24,181 nt of DNA, taken from NCBI RefSeq assembly GCF_000372725.1, contig NW_005196020.1, forward strand, positions 506,497 through 530,677, given 5' to 3'. The translations under genes were made by a program, and so were the position numbers. Shown in pieces: positions 9,227 through 17,072 of this stretch (the stretch's first letter is position 1; the number at the start of each line of letters is the position of its first letter). The notes beneath the pieces were generated by a model. It saw nothing but the letters and a program-made list of their open reading frames with translations, was not told the DNA's origin and did not search any database. The stretch is from Emiliania huxleyi CCMP1516 (Eukaryota > Haptophyta > Isochrysidales > Noelaerhabdaceae).

Positions 9227-9594
9227 GCAGTGTTGAATATTTACCGGTATGGGAGTTTTTGGCTAATCAAACCCTAGGCCTGAACTAATCAAAAAGTGGT
9301 ACGGGATACCAGTTGCCTCACGGAAATCAAAGCGAGTCGGAGTGCCTTCTTGGTGGCAAAATCGGCAAAATCGGCAAAATACCGGGTATTTTGCGGGTAT
9401 ACCTGGAAAAACCCGGGTATACCCGGGTAATACCCGCACTTTTGCATGGTTTCGCCCCCGGGACCACACCGACAGCCGCTACAACTAATGAAAACCCCGC
9501 ATACCACTATCGCATACCACTATACCATACCACTCCAAAACTAATCAAAATATCACCAAATACCGGTCTCATACCGGTAAATATTCAACACTGC
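9227..9594. mobile_element. 368-bp non-autonomous DNA transposon (MITE), hAT-like ends
   Basis: Positions 9227-9251 and 9570-9594 are perfect 25-bp terminal inverted repeats, starting GCAGTGTTGAATATTTACC. The interior is AT-rich against a GC-rich genome and has subterminal CTAATCAAA and ATACCACTAT repeats. It also has ACCCGGGTATAC-type repeats, a triple GGCAAAATC tandem, and a hairpin (GCAAAATACC arms with a 1-nt centre, about 9374-9394). No transposase frame is present. The CAGTG start and CCGGGTA-rich subterminal repeats resemble hAT-superfamily elements. Flanking bases (CAGCCGCG left, CACGCCGC right) are only similar, so an 8-bp target duplication is not proven. Confidence 0.8.
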
Positions 9595-10358
9595 ACGCCG
9601 CGGTGCGGTTTCGTTGCGTCTTCGTCCCCACAAGCAAGGGGTACACCATGGTGCATGGATCGATTCCTGCTTGTGGTTGTGCTTATGCCACAGGCGAGGT
9701 CTTTCAGAATGCCGCAGCACACAGCTGTAGGGAACAACGCCTCGGAGCATGGCCAGGGCCCAGGCCTGTGCATCCCACACTGCCACACCACTGCCCGCCC
9801 GCCGCTAGACCTTGCGAGGCGCCACGGCCCGTGCCGCAGCGGGGGGCGAGGGAGCCGTCCCGTGGGCCCCTCCCCCCCTACCAGCAACGAGGGGCTCATG
9901 CAGATAACACTTAATAACACACTGGCGGCGGCGCGGCGTGCACGCGAGACGCTCATCAGAGAGTGTGGGGGGGGTGACACAGTGCACCCACACACACATA
10001 TCAGAGAGCGGTCAAGACAGCGGCACTGCACGCACCGCACACCGGGGCAGAAGGAGCACGGGAAAAGAAAACGGAAACACGCAAACAGGCAGTGCTGGCC
10101 TCTCGTGGGGGCTGGGGCTCTCGCGGCAGTACAGGCTGCAAGAGGGACCATCCCGCATCCGGGGGGAAGATCGTGCGGAGCGTGATGCAGACATCATCAT
10201 GCTACAGGTCCGCGCGGGATAGAGCATGGAGCGGCGGCGACCGCTACGGCCATGGGCCGCGGGGGATGGGTCCATGTCTGTGTGGATGCGGGCGCCGCAG
10301 TCGCAGCCCGGGCGGAAGGGGGCGGCGGCGGCTAGGCGGGCCAGGAACGTGCCACGCC
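9595..10358. other. Non-coding or unrecognised sequence
   Basis: Frames on both strands are open in places, but none shows a domain, a signal peptide or a consistent composition. A frame entering from inside the transposon continues to about 10185 and is probably fortuitous. Confidence 0.3.
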
Positions 10359-11096
10359 TTAGCGGAGCATGCCATGAAAGTTGCTCCAAGTGCCGACTCC
10401 GAGGGCACGAAACGCAGACTCGACGGACGAGTCGTCCGGCATGTCGAGCGAGAGCGACACCTCGGGATCGGGGTACGGGTCGGACGCCCCGACCAAAAGT
10501 GCAGCGGGGTCAGGCTCGGAAAAGGGGGCTTGCCCCTCGCGTCGTGCGTCCAGCACCACGCCGGCCCCGCCTCCTCCTCCCGTAGTCGCAGGAGGATTGC
10601 CGCGAGGGCCGGGGGGGGTCACAGGCGGCTCGCGCGAACGAGGCGTCGGCTTCGGGCTAGCGGGGCTCGGCGCTGAGCCGCCGCCGCTCTCCGACTTCTT
10701 GCCCTCGAGAGGAGGCGTCGCCGTCGAGGGATGCGGCGGTGGCGAAGCTGCTTGCCGATCCGTCCAGCCCCAAGCGGCGGGGTGGGTGCTGGCGTGTGTG
10801 TGCGACGCGCCCGTCCGCGAGCCGCCGCCGCCGCCGCTGCCGGGCTGGTCAGGTGCAAGAGCATCTTCCATGAGCGCCGCAACGCCGCCGACTGCTGCGT
10901 TCGGCCGGCGTGCCTTCTTTGGAGACGGCGTGTCGTGGCTCGCCTCGTTTTCCGACCTCATATCGACGTCATTAAGGTAACTCCAGACCAGTGCGATAGG
11001 TGGCTCGGGAGTCCACGTGCGCATCCCTTCTTGACTTTTCCTACTCTTCTTGGCGCCCTCAACAGTACCTTCTGGGCGTTTGGTCGGCCCTCCCAC
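10359..11096 (-). CDS. Ser/Pro-rich, probably disordered hypothetical protein
   Basis: A 245-residue frame from the ATG at 11096. The N-terminal third is the most protein-like: PPIALVWSYLNDVDMRSENE, then TPSPKKARRPN, which resembles a nuclear localisation signal next to a proline-directed phosphosite, then AVGGVAALMEDALAPDQ. The middle is Gly/Ser/Pro low complexity. The C-terminus (DMPDDSSVESAFRALGVG, then WSNFHGMLR) is again ordered-looking. The opposite strand also has a Ser/Gly-rich open frame at 10381-10980, so strand choice rests on the less repetitive ends. I recognise no family. A nuclear regulatory role would be a guess. Confidence 0.4.
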   Translation of the reverse strand: MGGPTKRPEGTVEGAKKSRKSQEGMRTWTPEPPIALVWSYLNDVDMRSENEASHDTPSPKKARRPNAAVGGVAALMEDALAPDQPGSGGGGGSRTGASHTHASTHPAAWGWTDRQAASPPPHPSTATPPLEGKKSESGGGSAPSPASPKPTPRSREPPVTPPGPRGNPPATTGGGGGAGVVLDARREGQAPFSEPDPAALLVGASDPYPDPEVSLSLDMPDDSSVESAFRALGVGTWSNFHGMLR

Positions 11097-11203
11097 CGAC
11101 GCACTCTCGAGCGCGCGCGCCCTGGCTCTCTCTCTCTGCGCCTCCTTTGTTCTACGGACTCGGGACCGGTGCTTTGACGCAGTATGATATACTTCGAGGT
11201 AGT

Positions 11204-12232
11204 ATGAACTCAGAACGGCCCCCCGAGGCCGCCTCTTCGACGCCCACGGGTCCCGGGGGGTCGGAGGGGTTGCGAGAGGGCCTTGGCTATTTTTTGTTTG
11301 AATCCCGGAGGCCGTTTAAACATGTAACGTGCGTTCCACGTGCCCGTCCCCAGCAAGGACAACATGCTAGCCCAGCAGGCCGCTCCCACCGCCGCCCGCG
11401 GCGTAGGCAAGGCGGCAAAGGGTGGCAAGGGCGGCGGCAAGGGCGGTGGCAAGGGTTGTGGCCGTGTGGCGCACCAGACCCACTTTGCGCCGCCAACCTC
11501 AACGCCCGATACTCGGTTGAGCCGGCGGAGCGACGGCGGCAGAGTTGCGGCCGCCGGCGACCTCACACGGCGTCGAGCGCCGTAGAGACGGCCCCGAGAG
11601 CCGCCGCCAGGTGTGCCACGACCGCAGTCGCGAGGCTCGTGGCGATGGATGCGCCAGATCCGCTTGCGCCGCCGCCCTCAACGCCCGATACTCGGTCAGA
11701 GCCGGCGGAGCGACGGCGGCGGAGTTGCGGCCGCCGGCGACCTCACACGGCGTCGAGCGCCGTAGAGACGGCCCCGAGAGCCGCCGCCAGGTGTGCCACG
11801 ACCGCGGTCGCGAGGCTCGTGGCGATGGATGCGCCAGATCCGCTTGCGCCGCCGCCCTCAACGCCCGATACTCGATCAGAGCCGGCGGAGCGACGGCGGC
11901 GGAGTTGCGGCCGCCGGCGACCTTCCCCTCGACCACGCCGCCGACCCGTCGACAAGCACGTGCGGACTGCCATCGAGAAGAAGGGGACGGAGGGCGGCGC
12001 ATCCGGAGCCCGCGGGCGCAGCGGGCGCGGGTCCGGGCGCGGGCGGGCGCGCGCGGGAACCCCGCCAGCGGAGGCGACAATGCCTCTGGCGGCTCTGCAG
12101 GCGGCGCGCGGCGCGCCCCTCGCCGGTCTCCCGCACGCTCCTGAGGGCCGAGAGGGCCGAGAGGCGGGGTCGGTGACCCGGGGGCATGGGCGGTGCGGCC
12201 CGCGCCGCGCACGGGCGCGTGGTAGCCCGTGA
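11204..12232 (+). pseudogene. Basic Gly/Lys/Arg-rich protein with 60-residue repeats, frameshifted
   Basis: The ATG at 11364 starts MLAQQAAPTAARGVGKAAKG and a GGKGGGKGGGKG run, then APPTSTPDTR, and hits TAG at 11585. In the next two repeat units the same APPPSTPDTR peptide lies in another frame, which is open to TGA at 12232. The first unit has CGGTTGAGCC where the others have CGGTCAGAGCC, a one-base shortfall that accounts for the frame change. The long frame continues with SEPAERRRRSCGRRRP, VDKHVRTAIEKKG, an Arg/Gly-rich RGG-like stretch and a Pro/Ala tail. An ATG at 11204 opens the same frame as the long tail. The composition suggests nucleic-acid binding (inference only). The frameshift could be a sequencing error or a real lesion. 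Confidence 0.4.
11474..11925. repeat. 180-bp tandem repeat, about 2.5 copies
   Basis: Anchors such as CCTCAACGCCCGATACTCG recur at 11497, 11676 and 11856. Units 2 and 3 are nearly identical; unit 1 differs by a few substitutions and a one-base indel. The period equals 60 codons, so all frames repeat as 60-residue peptides. This is consistent with an in-frame expansion in a coding region. Confidence 0.9.
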
Positions 12233-12248
12233 GTGCCGAGATCGGGTC

Positions 12249-12284
12249 CATACTTCGACGTAGTATGGGCCCCCGGGGGCCCAT
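12249..12284. repeat. Overlapping inverted repeats with a perfect 20-bp palindrome
   Basis: CATACT...AGTATG (12249-12267) is a 6-bp-arm hairpin. It overlaps ATGGGCCCCCGGGGGCCCAT (12265-12284), a perfect palindrome. They lie 16 bases past the stop of the repeat protein and could act as an RNA 3'-end hairpin or a protein-binding site. Confidence 0.7.
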
Positions 12285-12852
12285 CTACAGCAGCGGCGAA
12301 GTGAGCGTGTTTGTGGTGTTGGTGTGGCGTCTGAGCTTGGATCTGTGACTAAAGCCGGTTACCACTGATGGATCCCCACCCGAATAACACACAGTGAGCG
12401 CCCCAGCGCTTCACTACGCCCTCCGCGCGAAATCGCTAGTGGTGCTTTGTGGTAGTATATTATACTTTTGAGTAGTATGGGTACGGTGCCCGAGACCGTC
12501 TACTGGCCCGTCCCGCGACATGCAGTCATGCAGACGCACGCACACCGTACCACACGGGCGCCCCGCGGCGGGCGTGCACGCGGGCCGCCTCCACCAACCA
12601 CCAATACGAGCGTCACTTTGTACCAACCCCCCCTAGTTCGTGGGGACCCCCCCGCCGGTCGGTGGTCTGCCCCCGAGGTGGACCGGACCCCCCCTCCGGT
12701 CGGTCGCTCTCTCGGCGGCGGGAGGTGTGACGACCGACCCCCCCCTCGGTCGGTGTCCTTGCCGTGAGCCCCCTCAAACGCTAGAGAGAGAACGCTCTTT
12801 CTCCCTCCTTCTCGCGAACCGCCACGGGCGCCTCGAAATCGCCGGTTTTCAC
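12285..12852. other. Intergenic; includes three CCCCCC-n-CGGTCGGT repeats (12640-12760)
   Basis: No coding region is supported. CCGGTCGGT-type motifs preceded by C-runs occur three times at roughly 45-50-bp spacing, with one inverted partner (ACGACCGACC). At about 12455-12481 there is an AT-rich stretch containing ATTATACTTTTGAGTAGTATG, here split as ATTATACTTTTG and AGTAGTATG. It resembles the sites at 11188 and 12250. Confidence 0.4.
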
Positions 12853-12860
12853 TATAAAAA
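12853..12860 (+). promoter_or_regulatory. TATA box
   Basis: TATAAAAA stands out in GC-rich surroundings 83 bases before the ATG at 12943, at a plausible distance for a start site around 12885 and a short leader. Confidence 0.55.
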
Positions 12861-12942
12861 CTAGTTACGCAGCCAAGCGCCAAGGAGTTTTGTTTGACTT
12901 CTTCGCCGAGGCCCGAGCAAGCAAGCCCGACCCCACACATCT

Positions 12943-13172
12943 ATGTGGAGCATCTACGCAGTCGCAGGCCTGGTCCTGCTTGCCGTCGCTTTGTACAAGC
13001 TCTGGCCGCGCTCAAGCGGCTCGTCAACGGGTACACAAACAGTGTGTCGCCGGCGAAGCTAATTAATCGTATGGACGACGACGACCAGAGCGTGGACATG
13101 GACAAGCTCGTGTTCCGACCCAATCCTGAGCGTCTCGGTCTCGAGCTCAGCCACTCGGACGACGAGGAGTGA
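12943..13172 (+). CDS. Very small signal-anchor protein with acidic tail, probably spliced
   Basis: The ATG at 12943 encodes MWSIYAVAGLVLLAVALYKL, a single hydrophobic helix, in frame 1. The downstream frame 0 encodes LINRMDDDDQSVDMDKLVFR, then PNPERLGLELSHSDDEE and TGA at 13172. Two GT-AG introns join them in phase. One is 50 nt, 12993-13042 (GTACAAG...CACAAACAG), giving 59 residues; the other is 17 nt, 13042-13058 (GTGTGTC...GAAG), giving 70 residues. The 50-nt version has the better acceptor. The TATA box upstream supports a transcribed unit. I recognise no family. The topology would place the acidic tail in the cytosol if the helix is a signal anchor. Confidence 0.5.
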
Positions 13173-13325
13173 TTAGACGGGGAGAGGGCGCTTGGTTTCT
13201 TATTGCGAGATACTAATTTATTCACAGCTGTGTTGTAACGGCGGCATGATACGTTATTTGGCGCCGCCACGATCGAGTCAGGACATCCACTTCGCCTACT
13301 GCCTCATGGCGGACGCGCAGAGCTC

Positions 13326-15974
13326 ATGAACGCGGACGCTGGGTGTCTCGGCGTGCACGATGCGGGTGGCTCGCTCGATTTTGGCGCACGCGACAGCCTC
13401 GCAGGTGCGCTCGAGCGCTCCATGGATGCCTTCGCCCAGTGGGAGATTGAGGTGTGCTCTCTGGCGGTCCTCATGTCGAAGAAGGGCTTTCGTGTGGTGG
13501 ACGAGTCACGCCGGACCTTGGAACTGCTGCCGCCGGAGCGGTATGGCGCGCTCTCCTACTGGGCCAAGTGGGCGTGCGGCAGCAGACGGCGCGTTCGCCG
13601 CGCTGCACGGCGCGACGGTCGAGCTGCTCGTGCGCAAGGGGGTGCTCTCTCGCGACGAGCTGCGACTGCAGGTCGAGGCGCTCGACGCGATGGCGTACGG
13701 GCAGACGATGGAGGGGGCCACACTCGTCGCCAAGGCGTGGCTGGCTAACCATAACCATAACCATAACCCTAACCCTGACCCTAGCCCTAACCCTAATCCG
13801 AGGGGGCCACTCGTCGGCAAGGCGTGGCTAACCCTAACCCCAACCCTAATCCTAACCCTAACCCTAACCCTGACCCTAGCCCTAACCCTAATCCGAGGGG
13901 GCCACACTCGTCGCCAAGGCGTGGCTAACCCTAACCCCAACCCTAATCCTAACCCTAACCCTAACCCTGACCCTAACCCTAACCCTAATCCGAGGGGGGC
14001 CACACTCGTCGCCAAGGCGTGGCTAACCCTGACCCCAACCCTAATCCTAACCCTAACCCTAACCCTGACCCTAACCCTAACCCTAATCCGAGGGGGCCAC
14101 ACTCGTCGGCAAGGCGTGGCTAACCCTAACCCCAACCCTAATCCTAACCCTAACCCTAACCCTGACCCTAACCCTAACCCTAATCCGAGGGGGGCCACAC
14201 TCGTCGCCAAGGCGTGGCTAACCCTGACCCCAACCCTAATCCTAACCCTAACCCTAACCCTGACCCTAACCCTAACCCTAATCCGAGGGGGCCACTCGTC
14301 GGCAAGGCGTGGCTCGACCCAGCCTTCAAGGAGCTCCTGCTGGCCGACCCAGCCCAGGTGTGAGAGGTCACGGAAGACCTTCACAGTAGCGACGGCTGCG
14401 CAGTCGTCGGCCTTCAACACCAGGCGCTCGTGCAGGCCGGGCTGCAGGGCGTCGTCGACGCGCGCGGCGGCATCGGCTCGACGCGAGCGGGCACAGGCGA
14501 CCTCGAATACATGGGCACCCGCTTGCGCGGCGCGCCGGCGCAGGCCGTGGCGCCGATAGGAGACACGACACTCGTCGTGGTGGAGAACACGCCGACGGTG
14601 CACAGCCTCGTCGACTCGCACCTGCTCGAGGTGTGAACAGGAGGTGTGAATAGGAGCTGTGAATAGGTGCACAACCTCGTCGTGTGCACGCTCTGCTCGT
14701 GCTACCCGCGCGCGCTGCTCGGCCTGCCGCCGCGCTACTACACGTCGCGCGCCTACCGCAGCCGCGGCGTGAGCGAGCCGCGCGCCGTCCTCGCAGAGTT
14801 TGGCTGCGCACTCCCACCCACCAACACCACCGTCCGAGTGCACGACTCGACCGCCGACACTCGCTTCCTCGTGCTGCCGCAGCGCCCCGCTGGAACTGCC
14901 GGCTGGGATGAGGCGGCGCTCCGATGGCTCGCCACGCGCGACTGTCTCGTCGGCGTCGCTCTGCCCCGTGTGTGTGTGCCGCCGCCGCCGCCGCCGCCGT
15001 CCTCGCCCGCCAAAATGCTCGAGGCCGGCCGTGCGTCCGCCGTGGCCGAGTACGGATCGATGGCGCCGAGAGCTCTCGACGCCGCTTACGACAACGGCGC
15101 CGCGTGCCGACCGATGCTCGGCGCGTGGGTGGCGCGCAACTTGCCGCTCTCCCACGCGGAGCGCGCTGCCGCCCCACCCGAGCTCCTCGACCTCCAGTAC
15201 GGCGCTGGCACGCACGAGCGCTTCGACTTTCTGCCCGCGAGCACGCCGGCGGGGGGCGCGGCGGCGGCGTCGAACGCGGACGCGCCGACGTTGCTGTACA
15301 TCCATGGCGGATATTGGCACATGAACAGCCCCAAGGAGAACAACTGCTTCATCGCGTCGGCGCTTCGGCGCCGCGGCGCCAACGTGGCGATCCTCGAGTA
15401 CGGCGGGCTCCCCACTCCGGAGCCGCAGCCCGTCTGCGAGCAGTGCTTGCAGGTGCTGACGGCCGTCGAGTTCCTAGCGGCGGCCCTGGCTGCTGGACGG
15501 CTGCCGGGCGACCCGGCGAAGCTCGTCGTCGCCGGCCACTCCGCGGGTGGGCAGCTCGCGGGCGTGTGCGCGCTGCACCCGCGCACGCGCGCCAAGCTCG
15601 CCGGCGCCCTCTGCATTTCGATGATCGCTGACCTCGAGCCGCTGCGCCTGCACTCGTACTTCAACCTGAGCTTGCCCGCCGCCAGACGACGGCTCATCGC
15701 GCCCGACGACGTCCTCGCGTGGTCGCCCCTCGCCCTGATCCCGCCCGCAGAGGCAGGGGTGGCGCTGCCGCCGATCGTCGCCGCCGTTGGGGGCGACGAA
15801 TTGCCCGAGCTGCGCCACCAGACGCGCGACTTCCACGCCGCGTGCACCGCACAGGGCCACGCGGTCACGCACGTCGAGGTGGCGGGGGCGTCGCACTTCG
15901 ATGTGCTCGACGGGCTCGCAAGCGGAGGCGACGCGGCGCTTTTTGCCCAGGCGTGCCGGTTGCTCTGCGTGTGA
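13326..15974 (+). CDS. Nitrile hydratase (beta-alpha fusion) joined to an arylformamidase-like alpha/beta hydrolase
   Basis: The ATG at 13326 starts a nitrile hydratase beta-like N-terminus ([33 protein letters not shown]). After a frame change near 13570-13595 comes [20 protein letters not shown], then [10 protein letters not shown]. Across the CCCTAA-array intron (about 13737-14287) the alpha subunit continues [19 protein letters not shown] 66-nt intron (14358-14423) and a 69-nt intron (14598-14666) give [19 protein letters not shown]. The CTLCSC claw (14685-14702) is the cobalt-type metal site, whose middle cysteines are oxidised in known enzymes. [31 protein letters not shown] and TRDCLVGVA complete alpha. 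The same frame passes through a PPPPPPP linker into a hydrolase: HGGYW oxyanion motif (15303), GHSAGG with Ser at 15540, Asp at 15795, His at 15894. The beta C-terminal SH3-like barrel is not visible. The frame change may be a sequencing error or an unusual splice. The hydrolase could also start separately at the in-frame ATG 15015. Confidence 0.85.
13712..14315. repeat. Interstitial CCCTAA (telomere-type) array with exon-edge copies
   Basis: Seven copies of a roughly 30-bp sequence (core GGCCACACTCGTCGSCAAGG, then CGTGGCT) are separated by six blocks of CCCTAA-like hexamers with regular variants (CCCCAA, CCTAAT, CCCTGA, CCCTAG). The unit is about 96 bp. Units 2/4 and 3/5 are near identical, so a 192-bp higher-order period is visible. 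Both the first and last copies are coding sequence of the nitrile hydratase alpha part. Copies alternate between CGTCGCC and CGTCGGC, and some lack CA in CCACACTC. Confidence 0.95.
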
Positions 15975-16697
15975 GGTCTGTGCCTGTGAAGCCTGTGATC
16001 TGTGCCTGTGTGTGTTTCATAGCGACGTGCCTGTGATTTTGTTTTTATTGGCAGAGCCGATCAGCTGCACCACCACAGGCCGACCACAGTGGCAAAGATC
16101 AGCTCCAGGCCCCCGGGCGGAGGGCACCCCAAGGAGAAGCCGAATCCTCGCGTCGATAAAGGGGCACTTTTTCGGTGCTGGTAGCCCCCCCAAAACAGGC
16201 GCGCGCAGCGCGCCCAGGGGCGCCGCAGGCGCCCCAAGCGGCGCGGAGCGCCGCCGCAGGCGGCGGACAGCAGGTGCGCGAAATTAAACGCCATTTTCGG
16301 CTCCGCGGTTTTGCCACTAACATTGAAATCCGGTACAAAACGACTTAGCCGAAACAACAGACAGACAGACAGAGAGCACACACGTTCGAGACGGGGGTGC
16401 GCCGACCACCGTCGCGGACCCAGTAGAGCTAGATGGTCCCACATGATGCGCCCTTAGCCTCTGAGCTCGTCCTAGACGTTTTAGGGAAGCGTGGGCAGAC
16501 CAGAACGCGGCCACGGCGACGCTCCGAGGCTATCAGCAGCGCTGGCGGCGATCGTGGCGACGGCGCCTCGCCGCTGCAGCGGCACAGAATCGAGGAAGTG
16601 GCGTTGGTGGCAGCATCAATGAGATATGAAGGCGGCCGTAATGCTGGTGGCGCCTTCGAGGGCGGCGGGGAGGGCGGTAGCAGCGACGGCGGTCGAG
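15975..16697. other. Intergenic with palindromic GC repeats
   Basis: After the hydrolase stop come (TGTGCC)-like repeats. A block at 16195-16270 is made of self-complementary GC motifs (GGCGCGCGCAGCGCGCC, GGCGCCGCAGGCGCC, GCGGCGCGGAGCGCCGC), which would fold strongly as RNA. (ACAG)n occurs at about 16355. No gene is supported. Confidence 0.4.
16255..16350. repeat. Dispersed repeat, copy 1
   Basis: It shares GCGGCGGANAGCAGGTGCGC, then GAAAT-AAA-GCCA, TTTTGC-C and TGGTACAAA/CGGTACAAA-GACTT, with a second copy at 16776-16866. Overall the two copies are clearly related but diverged. On the minus strand both encode FAHLLSAA in an open frame. Confidence 0.65.
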
Positions 16698-16775
16698 TCA
16701 TGTGGCAGGGGTGGCAAGATGCAGCAGGGAGGCTTGAGTTAGCGACGCGGGGCGGTGGCGTGCCAGCAGGTAAGC

Positions 16776-16866
16776 GGCGGCGGCGGAGAGCAGGTGCGCG
16801 AAATAAAGGCCAATCTTGAGATATCCATTTTGCACCACCTTTGGATTTCTGGTACAAATTGACTTG
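16776..16866. repeat. Dispersed repeat, copy 2
   Basis: Second copy of the element at 16255-16350. Its minus-strand frame contains LKIGLYFAHLLSAAA, and the first copy has MAFNFAHLLSAACGG. This suggests a once-coding or transposon-derived sequence. Confidence 0.65.
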
Positions 16867-17072
16867 TGGATCTTGAAGGCACGCGCAAGAGCGCACCAGG
16901 CAAGTTGACTCAACCTCGGATCTCGCTGCCGCTAAGCGTGGCGTCGATTATCAAACGAGCGGTGACAGTAGCGGTGGCAGCGGCGGCAGCGTCGACAGGA
17001 GCACCTACTGCAGTGTCAAATGTGAGCTGGGAGGCGGGAGGCAGATGCAATAGGAGCGGGAGAGTGAGATCG

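Noticed and set aside
9313..10185. A 290-codon plus-strand frame starting inside the transposon
   Set aside because: The frame leaves the element and continues through unrelated sequence with no domain. The transposase is not encoded in it.
13740..14290. CRISPR-like array (regular repeats and spacers)
   Set aside because: The spacers are all near-identical CCCTAA hexamers and the repeats are coding sequence of the surrounding gene, in a eukaryotic context.
13740..14290. A true chromosome end (telomere)
   Set aside because: Unique coding sequence of the same gene continues on both sides in the same orientation, and the hexamers are degenerate and punctuated.
14358..14366. A 9-nt in-frame segment containing TGA in the nitrile hydratase (as a micro-intron or readthrough site)
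   Set aside because: A 66-nt GT-AG intron (14358-14423) explains it better and gives the family-like [14 protein letters not shown].
13506..15320. A 604-codon open frame on the minus strand with long LGLGLG and VRVRVR runs
   Set aside because: It is the reverse complement of the CCCTAA array and of the clearly homologous nitrile hydratase/hydrolase coding strand.
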